The notes below the pieces were generated by a model that was given only the letters and a program-made list of their open reading frames with translations, did not search any database and was not told where the DNA came from. Positions 8,992 through 17,412 of a DNA stretch of 64,000 nt are shown here, piece by piece. This DNA is from Neorhodopirellula lusitana (GTDB taxonomy: Bacteria > Planctomycetota > Planctomycetia > Pirellulales > Pirellulaceae): the NCBI RefSeq assembly GCF_900182915.1, contig NZ_FXUG01000008.1:248001-312000 (forward strand). The letters are read 5' to 3'. The position numbers were made by a program, and so were the translations under genes. Positions within the stretch are counted from its first letter, which is position 1. Every line of letters begins with the position of its first letter.

Positions 8992-10062
8992 ATGAAAAAC
9001 CATTCCGCTACTACATTTAGAAACCGCCGGCACGCGAGAGGACTCCCGCATGCCGGGTTCACGCTGGTCGAGTTGCTGGTCGTGATCGGCATCATTGGCG
9101 TGCTCGTGTCGCTGTTGTTGCCTGCCGTTCAGTCGGCACGTGAAGCGGCCAGACGGATGTCGTGCAGCAACAACCTCAAGCAAATGGCGTTGGCCACGCA
9201 CAACTATGAAAGTGCGTTCCGGAAGATCCCCGCGATGACCGGATCGAGTAGCTATTCGCCCCAAGCACGCATCCTGCCCTACATCGAACAGGCCGGACTG
9301 AGTGACTTGATCGACTTTGAACAATCGCTGTTGATGGGCTTCCCGTGGATGGCCCAGTACAACCCCGAACTGCGTGATGCGATCGAAACCGTCGTGCCGA
9401 CTTTCTTGTGCCCAAGCGACGTGGGTGATCCCAAGTTCGGCACGACCTACATGGGCGGCGCGGAAGGCTATTCAGCGGGTCTCAGCTACATGTTCAGTTA
9501 CGGCAGTGGCACCGACACGCACTACGATGACCGCTACCGCACCGACGGGATGGTGTGGACCGATTCGTGGGCAGGGTTCCGAGATTGCCTTGATGGGACC
9601 AGCAACACCGTGTTGTTGGCCGAAACCGTGTTGGGTGACCAAGTCAGTGGTTCGGAGCCTACGCCTAATGGTCCGCATCGGCGGATCGCGAACTGGGGCG
9701 GCACGTCCGCGAACGTCGCTCCAAACCCAGGATTCCTGGACGGTGGCACGCTGATCGAGAATCCTGACTTGAGCAGCGTCTATCCGTCGAAGATCACTTC
9801 GTATACCGGCAACCGTGGCGAGAGTTGGATTCGTGGCGTGCCCTTCGCGACGGTGATCAACGGCTACATGACGCCGAACTCACGCATCCCCGACATCGGC
9901 ATCCATGGTCGCGGGTTCTATTCATCGCGGTCGTATCATACCGGTGGTAGTCATCACGCGATGTTGGACGGCAGCGTCAAATTCCTGACCGACTCCATCG
10001 ACCTGGATCTCTATCACGCGTTGTTCTCACGCGATGGTGGCGAGGTGGTGGCGTTGCCATGA
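8992..10062 (+). CDS. DUF1559 prepilin-like protein
   Basis: A 356-aa protein with the type IV prepilin cleavage and methylation signature GFTLVELLVVIGIIGVLVSL at about residues 23-42, followed by LLPAVQSAREAARRMSCSNN, the hallmark of the planctomycete DUF1559 family. A large extracytoplasmic domain follows, ending in a family-typical HxGGSHHAMLDGSVKFL segment. DUF1559 proteins are numerous in planctomycetes and probably assemble into or attach to a pseudopilin-type structure; their individual roles are unknown. The ATG at 8992 is the first one after the octamer array and gives the usual short basic leader. Its stop overlaps the next start (ATGA). Confidence 0.95.
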   Translation: MKNHSATTFRNRRHARGLPHAGFTLVELLVVIGIIGVLVSLLLPAVQSAREAARRMSCSNNLKQMALATHNYESAFRKIPAMTGSSSYSPQARILPYIEQAGLSDLIDFEQSLLMGFPWMAQYNPELRDAIETVVPTFLCPSDVGDPKFGTTYMGGAEGYSAGLSYMFSYGSGTDTHYDDRYRTDGMVWTDSWAGFRDCLDGTSNTVLLAETVLGDQVSGSEPTPNGPHRRIANWGGTSANVAPNPGFLDGGTLIENPDLSSVYPSKITSYTGNRGESWIRGVPFATVINGYMTPNSRIPDIGIHGRGFYSSRSYHTGGSHHAMLDGSVKFLTDSIDLDLYHALFSRDGGEVVALP

Positions 10063-10484
10063 TCAACTTCCGACTTCACCTCGCTCCGATGATGGTGCTT
10101 GCCACGCTCGTCGGATGCGATTCCGACGGGCCGTCAACCGCCGCGATGGATTCGCCCCACGTCCAGGTCCTGTACCAGGATGGGCCGCTGCCTGACGTGT
10201 GCGTTCGGCTGCATGAAACGCAAGAAGGTCCCGTGCTCGCTCAAGCGATTTCCCAGCACGATGGTCGGGCCCGGTTCACCGAGCTGCCATCGCCCGCACC
10301 GGATCAGTATTTCGTGTCGATGGAATCCGTCAGTGATGGCGGATGGCTACTCGATTCCAAGATCACACAAGCCAAGCAAAACGCGATTCGCTTGGATTCC
10401 TTCACTCAATCTCCCCAACAAACGATCCAGCTACCACGTGGTGCGGTTCGATCACTCACAACCAACAGAAAGCACTCCCGATGA
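10059..10484 (+). CDS. Small lipoprotein with transthyretin-like/CarboxypepD-type domain
   Basis: A 141-aa protein starting in a 4-bp ATGA overlap with the DUF1559 gene. The N-terminus MINFRLHLAPMMVLATLVGC ends with a lipobox (LVGC, Cys20), so it is probably lipid-anchored. The body reads like the small beta-sandwich (transthyretin/carboxypeptidase regulatory-like) proteins that often follow DUF1559 genes, for example VQVLYQDGPLPDVCVRLHET and DGRARFTELP. No enzymatic motif is seen. The position between the DUF1559 and beta-propeller genes, with overlaps on both sides, indicates translational coupling in one operon. Confidence 0.72.
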   Translation: MINFRLHLAPMMVLATLVGCDSDGPSTAAMDSPHVQVLYQDGPLPDVCVRLHETQEGPVLAQAISQHDGRARFTELPSPAPDQYFVSMESVSDGGWLLDSKITQAKQNAIRLDSFTQSPQQTIQLPRGAVRSLTTNRKHSR

Positions 10485-11950
10485 AACGATCTCTCTGCAT
10501 GTTAAACATGTTACTCCCCGCGGTCCTGATGCCCGCCATCCTTGTGCCGGCAATACTTATGCTCGCAATCCTTGTACCCACGGTGCTTGTACCCTCGGTG
10601 GCGAAAGCGGAAGGAGGCCGAACCGTGGCCAGGATTTTCTGGCAAGAAGACGCCGACGCGTCTTTGCGGTGGGGCGACCTGAAAAAAAGCGGCAAGGAAT
10701 ACTCAATCGAAGAACAAGGCGTTGACGGGTTTCCCGAACTCGATGCCTCCGACCAATCACTGGTGCAAATGGTCAGCGACGAGGGAGTCATCCTGGTTGG
10801 TGTTCGTGATCAAGCGGACGGGACCATCGGCAGCGGCTGGGTGGCCCTCAACAGCGGACTCACCGAAGAACCGCATGGCGACCACTCGCACTGGCGGTAC
10901 ACGTCGGCGCCCCAGGTGTTGACCCAGCTGATTGACACCAATCAAGGCAACCCCGCCCACGTCTACCACTACGGCAAATCATTCGTGATGGCCAACGATC
11001 AAAAGAACGGATTCACGATCCTGACCGCCGCCTCGATTTTGGGGGCGGGGGAACCATCGCAAGCCCAAGCCTTTTCCGAAGGCGGCAGCGACCATATCAC
11101 GTTGGCGGTCGTCGAGAACAAGGTGGCTTACGCGACCTGGATCTCGTACCAGGGCGAAGACAGCGGCCGTGTCGACGTGGTCGGCTTGGCTGAAAACGCG
11201 GGCAAGAAGTACTCCTTCCGTTGCCCGACAGGCGGCTTGCATGGGGCCATCGTGAATCAGGGTAAGGCGTTTTTCGCGCCGGCCGACGGGGTTTGCTGGG
11301 TCGATGTGGACTTGGAAGTGGACGACGATCCGGATGCCGTCGAAGTCCATTATCTATCGTTGGGCACGGCTGACGCCGAAGTCGCCGAGAACGCAAAAAG
11401 CCTGACCAGTACCGAAGGCGTTGCCGGTGGTGCCCAGGCACCCAAACCGCTTCGCACCGGTGCGTTCAAAGCACTTGGTAAGTACGTCTTGTGCAACGCC
11501 GGCAAAGGCGAGCAATCCAAGCTGTGCATCATTGACGCGTCGGCCGATCAGCCAGGTTTGATCGAGGTGCCCTTGAATGTGCGACAAGACCAGTCCGTCA
11601 GTTCATCGATGGTGTTCTCGTCGGCCAGTCAGGGACCGCTCGCGTTGATGTTCGCCGAATCGAAAGAGAAGCCGGAAACCGACCAGCTTTGGATCGCGGA
11701 ACTCGACCCCAACCTCGACGGTGATTTCTCCGACGCCCAAGTCCGCGCCCCGATCGCGGTCGGCCCCAGCAAGCTCGGCCAGCACACCGGACATCACGGA
11801 GCGGCGGTGTTGCCCGACGGTCGCCACATCGCGATCACCAACCCCGGTAGCGCGTCGATCTGGATTCTCTCCCTGAGTAATTCGTCCGTCATCGCCAAGC
11901 TCAAAGTGGAAGGAACCCCCACCCGACTCCTAGTCCAACCCCAAGGCTAA
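10481..11950 (+). CDS. Secreted beta-propeller protein resembling zinc chaperone AztD
   Basis: A 489-aa protein starting in an ATGA overlap with the lipoprotein gene. The signal region is long and made of repeated hydrophobic pentads (PAVLMPAILVPAILM...), ending at about residue 43. The mature part reads as a repeating beta-propeller. AztD-like features include a metal-type cluster HGDHSH at residues 132-137, CPTGGLHGAIVNQGKAFFAP in the middle, and HTGHHGAAVLPDGRHIAITN near the end. AztD is a periplasmic zinc metallochaperone that normally serves an ABC transporter. No transporter gene lies nearby, so the exact partner is unknown. Assignment rests on motif resemblance only; other propeller families remain possible. 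Confidence 0.5.
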   Translation: MKRSLCMLNMLLPAVLMPAILVPAILMLAILVPTVLVPSVAKAEGGRTVARIFWQEDADASLRWGDLKKSGKEYSIEEQGVDGFPELDASDQSLVQMVSDEGVILVGVRDQADGTIGSGWVALNSGLTEEPHGDHSHWRYTSAPQVLTQLIDTNQGNPAHVYHYGKSFVMANDQKNGFTILTAASILGAGEPSQAQAFSEGGSDHITLAVVENKVAYATWISYQGEDSGRVDVVGLAENAGKKYSFRCPTGGLHGAIVNQGKAFFAPADGVCWVDVDLEVDDDPDAVEVHYLSLGTADAEVAENAKSLTSTEGVAGGAQAPKPLRTGAFKALGKYVLCNAGKGEQSKLCIIDASADQPGLIEVPLNVRQDQSVSSSMVFSSASQGPLALMFAESKEKPETDQLWIAELDPNLDGDFSDAQVRAPIAVGPSKLGQHTGHHGAAVLPDGRHIAITNPGSASIWILSLSNSSVIAKLKVEGTPTRLLVQPQG

Positions 11951-11972
11951 AAGTCACCGCAACAAGCTTAAC

Positions 11973-13228
11973 CAGAGTAAAACGATTGTCCTCAATCGTT
12001 CGGGATCCTGCAGTAACGCGACGTTCCCAAGCGATTGAGACAATCTCTCTACAAAGAAGACACGCAACCCAAAGGCAAACAAGCAAGAGACGCCTTTCGT
12101 CACTCAACTCACCCCAGTCCACTGATTTCTTCAGCCGCAAAGCGCTAGCTGCGGGTACCGCGTTCCATTAACATTCCCCAAAAAACGAACTCTGGAACAC
12201 TAATTTCCGCTAATCGCACACTAATTGCCTGCTGTCGATCGAGGCAGACCGAAAGTCTCAACGACATCCGCTACGAGAAAAACACCCGATTCACCAGGCC
12301 TTCATCATGTCCGTCATGTAGATCTTGTCAAAACAAATTCGACACCCACCCACTCTGATTAGTGTTCAATTAGCGCCGATTAGCGTTCTCGAAAAACGAG
12401 GCTTCCCGATAAGCGTTTCTCCTCTGAATCGGACAATCGAAGCCTGCCTCTCAATACGCTGGCCACTCGATGCGTCAGAGTAGAACGATTGTCCTCAATC
12501 GTTCGGGATCCTGCATCAACACGCCGTTCCCAAGCGATTGAGACAATCTCTCTACAAAGAAGTCACGCAACCAAAAGCGCAAACAGGCAAGAGACGCCTG
12601 TCGTCACTCACCTCATCCCAGTCCCTGACATCATGAGCCGCCAAACGCTAGCTGCGGGTACGGTGCTCCATTAGCGTTCCCAAAATCCGAAGTCTGGAAC
12701 ACTAATTTCCACTAATCGCACACTAATCACCTGCTGTCGATCGAGGCAGACCGGAAGTCTTAGAGACATCCGCTACGGAACAAAACCCAAACCAACTCTG
12801 ATCCACCCCCGGCCTTCATCATGTCCATCATGTAGATCTTGTCAAAACAAATTCGACACCCACCCACTCTGATTAGTGTTCAATTAGCGCCGATTAGCGT
12901 TCTCGAAAAACGAGGCTTCCCGATAAGCGTTTCTCCTCTGAATCGGACAATCGAAGCCTGCCTCTCAATACGCTGGCCACTCGATGCGTCAGAGTAGAAC
13001 GATTGTCCTCAATCGTTTGAAATCCTGCATCAACAAGCCGTTCCCAAGCGATTGAGACAATCTCTCTACAAAGAAGACACACAACCAAAACCGCAAACAG
13101 GCAAGAGACGCCTACAGTCACTCAACTCATCCCCGTCCACTGATTTCTTCAGCCGCAAAGCGCTAGCTGCGGGTACCGCGTTTCAGCCTATCCAGCCAAC
13201 CCGGAAGTCTAGTCGACATCCGCTACGG
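11973..13228. repeat. Composite repeat of about 0.5 kb in 2.5 tandem copies
   Basis: Three successive units begin with CAGAGTARAACGATTGTCC at 11973, 12476 and 12990 (lengths about 503, 514 and a truncated 239). Each unit contains, in order, the 20-bp palindrome AACGATTGTCCTCAATCGTT, a second arm (AAGCGATTGAGACAATCTCT), and a REP-like sequence GCCGCAAAGCGCTAGCTGCG (GCCGCCAAACGCTAGCTGCG in the middle copy). Next come a stretch with CTAATTTCC-CTAATCGCACACTAAT, a TCATCATGTCC-TGTAGATC stretch, and GATTAGCG direct repeats. Positions about 12310-12480 and 12823-12993 are nearly identical. A further 1.2 copies lie at 46721-47250. No gene is present in these 1.28 kb. Confidence 0.9.
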
Positions 13229-13231
13229 GAC

Positions 13232-15748
13232 TCAGAACTCGAAGCCGACCTTCCCGTCGGTCAGTTTCAGCTTCGCGTCAAACAGTTTCCCCGCCTTGGA
13301 TCGGAAGCCCTTAATCACCGGTGTCTCCCCTTTGCGGAGTAACTTCTTGGCGTTGGTGACGGAGACCTTCTTGCCGGCGATCGTTTTCCAGATAGCAAAC
13401 TTGCAGCCGTCCCGCCAGTGACTGCAGCCGTACGACTTGGTTTGCTCGACGACCGGTTTCCCGCACAACGGACAAACCCCAATCTGACCCGCCCCCGAAT
13501 CTTGCCCAGCACCAGCACTCTGGCCAGCATCCGAACCCGCCGTGCCCCGTTTCCCCTTCGTCGTGCTCTTCCCAGCGGCTCCCTTCGCGCTAGACCGAGA
13601 TCCCGCCGCCTTCTTCGCCCGCGGCTTCTTACCCGACGCCCGTTGACCCTTCTCGTCCTGTTCGTCGCCCTGCGGGACCGGCACTTCCATCAGTGCCCCC
13701 GTGTTCGGCCCGCTCCGGCACAACGCCAACAAGAACGGTTGGCCACCGTCAATCGTCATCGGCTGGCCCGTCACGTGTAGCTGCAATAGTTCACGGATCT
13801 GGTCCACGGTCAGGTTCACGCCCCGGTAACTCTGCGGCAACACGAATGAGCAACCCGTTCGCCAGGCCGAGCAACCGAACGCAGTCTTGCCGTGGATCAC
13901 ACGCTCACCACACCGGGGACAGGCACCGTAAACCGAGTGATCGATCTTCGTCGAATCGCTGCCTCGGACGATCGCTTGGGTGTAGTCCGCGATCTCGCCC
14001 ATGAACACGTCCGGTGACAGGTTCCCCGCTTCGATCTGTTTCAGCTTGGCTTCCCATTCACCGGTCAACTCCGGAGACGTCAGGTGGTGATCCTTCACGA
14101 TCACGACCAAATAACGCCCCAGGTCGGTGGCCAGGATATTCTTGCGATCGCGGGCGATGTACTTGCGGTGCAGCAACGTTTCGATGGTCGCGGCCCGTGT
14201 CGCCGGCGTCCCCAAACCTTTCTCCTTCAACGCCTCTCGCAATTCCGCCTCGTCGACAAACTTACCCGCCGTGTCCATCGCGGCCAACAACGTGTTCTCG
14301 GTGAAGTGCTTGGGCGGCGAGGTCTGGCCCTCCTTGATGTACGGCTGGTGCGGTCCCGATTCCCCGTGCTTGAAATCAGGTAAAGACTGCGGAGCATCGT
14401 CGGCGTTGTCGCCGCCTCGCTTTTTCGCCTTCCGCGGGAACAACTCCGTCCAGCCAGGCGAGACCACTCGCACGCCCCGGGCTCGAAACGGGATCTCGCC
14501 CGCGATCGCGTGCACCTGAGTAATCTCCTTCACGCACTCCGGATAGAACGCTGCAATGAACTGCACCACGATCGCGTCGTACACCTTCGCTTGCCGATCC
14601 GGCAACACCCCCACGCCCGCTCCGGTGGGAATGATCGCATGGTGATCGGTCACCTTGTTGTCATTGACGATGCGACCGGTGAACGGCAACGCCTGCAAAT
14701 CCAGCTTGCCGATTTCGGTGGGTTTCAGGTTGCGCAGCTTCGTCAGCACCTTGGGCACTTCCTTCCGCATGTCCTTCGTCAAATAGCGTGAATCGGTCCG
14801 CGGGTAGGTGACCAGTTTGGCTTCATACAGCGACTGCGCGGCCGCCAGGGTATCGGCGGCGGAGATCCCGTAGCGACGGTTCATGTCCCGCTGCAATTCG
14901 GTCAGGTCGTAAAGTTGGGGCGGCTGAGACCGCTCGGCACGTCGATCTGTCTTTCGAATTTGCAACGGATGCGCGGCCGCCCGTTTCAGCTGCTCTTCCG
15001 CTGCGTCCTGTTCACTGAAACGCTCGCCCGTGAACCGAAATTGCACGTCACGGTACTGGGTCATCAGCTCCCAAAACGGCTCCACCCGAAACGTCTGGAT
15101 CTCATCGTCACGGCCCACGATCATCGCCAAGACCGGCGTCTGCACTCGGCCCAAACTCCACAACAACCCCGTCGCACCGCCCTTGCCGACGTGATGGGCC
15201 GATCGATAGCGGACGGTGTAGTTGCGGGTCGCGTTCAGACCCACGACCCAGTCCGCTTGGCTACGACAGCGGGCCGCTTCGTACAGATGGTCGTAATCCG
15301 ATAGAGGCCGAATGGAACGGAAGGCCGTTCCGATCGCGGCCGGCGTCAACGAGCTCAGCCACAACCGCTCGGTGGGTTTAGACGTGCACCCCGACAGCGA
15401 CTGGATGTAGCGAAAGATCAGCTCGCCTTCCCGCCCCGCATCCGTCGCACAGATCAGCGAATCGGCCGCCCGGAACAGCCGCTTGATGATCGCGAACTGT
15501 TTTTGAGCACCCTCGTCGCCCCGCAATCGCAACCGAAACGAGTCCGGGATGAAGGGCAGCGAATCGAGGGACCAGCGTTTCAGGGCCGGATCGTAATCAC
15601 CCGGTTCGCTGAGTTCGACCAGGTGCCCGAACGCCCAGGTCACTTGGTAGCCACCGCCTTCCAGGTACCCATCGAGCCGCTGGGACGCTTTCAAGAACGA
15701 CGCCAGATCCCGGGCAACGGACGGCTTCTCAGCAAGGATGACTTTCAC
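13232..15748 (-). CDS. topB: DNA topoisomerase III (type IA)
   Basis: An 838-aa type IA topoisomerase. The N-terminal TOPRIM domain shows VILAEKPSVARDLASFL and the acidic DAGREGELIFRY motif. The active-site tyrosine lies in the LVTYPRTDSRYL segment. The protein ends with zinc-ribbon repeats: CPRC...GCSAWRTGC and CPLC...GCSHWRDGC, separated by a Lys/Ala/Gly-rich linker. It relaxes and decatenates single-stranded or hemicatenated DNA and often works with RecQ-type helicases. GTG 15748 (MKVILAEK) is preferred since GGAG lies 12 nt upstream; a TTG at 15760 abuts that GGAG. It lies left of the defence island and may be independent of it. Confidence 0.93.
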   Translation of the reverse strand: MKVILAEKPSVARDLASFLKASQRLDGYLEGGGYQVTWAFGHLVELSEPGDYDPALKRWSLDSLPFIPDSFRLRLRGDEGAQKQFAIIKRLFRAADSLICATDAGREGELIFRYIQSLSGCTSKPTERLWLSSLTPAAIGTAFRSIRPLSDYDHLYEAARCRSQADWVVGLNATRNYTVRYRSAHHVGKGGATGLLWSLGRVQTPVLAMIVGRDDEIQTFRVEPFWELMTQYRDVQFRFTGERFSEQDAAEEQLKRAAAHPLQIRKTDRRAERSQPPQLYDLTELQRDMNRRYGISAADTLAAAQSLYEAKLVTYPRTDSRYLTKDMRKEVPKVLTKLRNLKPTEIGKLDLQALPFTGRIVNDNKVTDHHAIIPTGAGVGVLPDRQAKVYDAIVVQFIAAFYPECVKEITQVHAIAGEIPFRARGVRVVSPGWTELFPRKAKKRGGDNADDAPQSLPDFKHGESGPHQPYIKEGQTSPPKHFTENTLLAAMDTAGKFVDEAELREALKEKGLGTPATRAATIETLLHRKYIARDRKNILATDLGRYLVVIVKDHHLTSPELTGEWEAKLKQIEAGNLSPDVFMGEIADYTQAIVRGSDSTKIDHSVYGACPRCGERVIHGKTAFGCSAWRTGCSFVLPQSYRGVNLTVDQIRELLQLHVTGQPMTIDGGQPFLLALCRSGPNTGALMEVPVPQGDEQDEKGQRASGKKPRAKKAAGSRSSAKGAAGKSTTKGKRGTAGSDAGQSAGAGQDSGAGQIGVCPLCGKPVVEQTKSYGCSHWRDGCKFAIWKTIAGKKVSVTNAKKLLRKGETPVIKGFRSKAGKLFDAKLKLTDGKVGFEF

Positions 15749-16318
15749 GACGGTACCCAACTCCTTTTACCCGAGCCTATGACCCCGAGCCGATGTCTTC
15801 GAGTCTATGACCCCGAGTCACTGCGTTCCCCAGGCCTTGTGTCCCCGAGCCCCAACCAAGGCAACTCCGACCCGGCCCCAACCACAAGCCTCAGGTTAAA
15901 GCAAGAAGGAACCCCAGCGACACCCAAGGCTTCACAAACCCACCAAGAATCATCTCAAAGCCAAACCGAGCAAGGAGATCACCCCCGCGTCTCAAGTTGA
16001 GCAAACGAGGAGTGAGCCGTGTGCAATGAGTGCCGATCCGTGTACGAGCCTACGTTGTTCGGGGAACACGAATCCTCGCTAATCAACCGCTAATGTGCCT
16101 GGACCGATTCCAACTTGCCATCACTTGGGGGAATACGCCACAGCAACAAAATCACCCCCGCGTCACCCATCCACCCCATCGCAGCCCCCACGTCCCCCAG
16201 CCCGGCCCCTAATCATGTCGATCCTGTCAAAAACGCATCGTTCATAAGTACGCCCGCTCGTTGCCGTCTGCGGTATCGTCTCGGCATTCTTCGGTCATTC
16301 TGAGACGTATTTTTATAC
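15749..16318. other. Spacer between topB and the defence genes, no gene seen
   Basis: The stretch contains imperfect direct repeats of CTATGACCCCGAG near 15778-15825 and a C-rich part at about 16150-16210. At about 16212-16235 it has TCATGTCGATCCTGTCAAAA, which resembles part of the composite repeat at 12308-12340. This may be a repeat remnant marking the left edge of the island. The last part lies downstream of the NERD gene stop. Confidence 0.5.
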
Positions 16319-17338
16319 TCAGCTATTTGGCAGAGGCGGCGGATTGGTATGAACAAGGTTTTGCGTGCCACATGCTTCGCAGTCCCGATAGAAACAATTC
16401 GCTTTTTTGCGCAGTTTCGCTTTGGTGCTGCAAATCTCGCATTTTTGTGGCACCGTTTCTGTCTTATCGCAAGCACGGCAACTGATGTAATAGCCATATC
16501 TCCCATACAAAATGTCGATGTCTTTCACTCCGCAAGAATGACACTGCATCGTAAAGGGAGTGCCGACTGTCTTGGTCTTCGGTTGGGCGACTTGTGCGGG
16601 AGCAACTTGCTTCACACGCTTTTGAGTGGCATGCTGGTGCCCCGTGCCACTGCGTTGCGAGCGGCGTTTTAAGAACTGTGCAATGTTCTCCAGTTCTTCG
16701 TCGCTAAACGGGCTGACGTGATGATCTTCAAGCTGCTTGGCTTCCTCCTTTTTAGCCATCATGTACTTCACGAACCCCATTACTCCTTGGGTTTGCTCGT
16801 ACGCTTTCGACTTCTCCGCGATTTCTTTAACGACGCGTTCCGCCTTCATCAGCTCAGGCGGGTTGACGCCGTTGCGTTCAATCACTCCTTGGTCGGAAAT
16901 TGCAACAAAAACATGAAAGCGTTCATCGCTAAACTGTGGCTGAAGCTTCCCCAGTATTTTCTTTGGACGAAGCAGTTCTTTCTGCTCATTGAGCAGGCCT
17001 TGTAGCAGTTGAGATTGTAAGCTTGCCTGCTCGATGGGCGATCGCATTCCGATCCGGCGGCCCTGTATATCTCTTGCAAACTCGCCGTGTTCATTGACCT
17101 CAACAGTGCCTGTGATCGATTTGCTTTCGATGATCACGAAACCGAATCGGTGCAGCACAAGGTGATCAATCTGTGCTCGTTCTCCCTTCCTTTCCAACGT
17201 GATGTCGTTGTAGACCAACACGTCACGGGATTCCATGAAAGCCCGCCTCAAGAAGAACGCCATCTGTTTTTCTGCCTCGTATCCCGCCTTTCCCCTCGGA
17301 TCGGTTGGGGCGGCAGTCGCCTTGTCTGTCACTATCAT
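16319..17338 (-). CDS. NERD-domain nuclease-like protein with C-terminal zinc ribbons
   Basis: A 339-aa protein. Residues about 18-130 form a NERD (nuclease-related) domain with the putative catalytic Asp58 in QIDHLVL and the Glu71-x-Lys73 pair in IIESKS, a PD-(D/E)xK arrangement. After a basic linker, the C-terminal 90 residues carry several Cys pairs (CHSC, CRAC, CEIC, CEAC), probably two zinc ribbons for nucleic-acid binding. NERD proteins are often found in defence islands, but their action is largely inferred. It is the last gene of the minus-strand series, 74 bp after the helicase fusion gene, so probably co-transcribed. Confidence 0.85.
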   Translation of the reverse strand: MIVTDKATAAPTDPRGKAGYEAEKQMAFFLRRAFMESRDVLVYNDITLERKGERAQIDHLVLHRFGFVIIESKSITGTVEVNEHGEFARDIQGRRIGMRSPIEQASLQSQLLQGLLNEQKELLRPKKILGKLQPQFSDERFHVFVAISDQGVIERNGVNPPELMKAERVVKEIAEKSKAYEQTQGVMGFVKYMMAKKEEAKQLEDHHVSPFSDEELENIAQFLKRRSQRSGTGHQHATQKRVKQVAPAQVAQPKTKTVGTPFTMQCHSCGVKDIDILYGRYGYYISCRACDKTETVPQKCEICSTKAKLRKKANCFYRDCEACGTQNLVHTNPPPLPNS

Positions 17339-17412
17339 GAACTACTCACAAATGGAATTGCTTGGTGGGGATGCAATCGGATTTATAAACGAAAGTGGAG
17401 TATTTGTTGCGG

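Noticed and set aside
11973-13228. A CRISPR array
   Set aside because: The repeat unit is about 0.5 kb with no short repeat-spacer alternation, and no cas genes are present.
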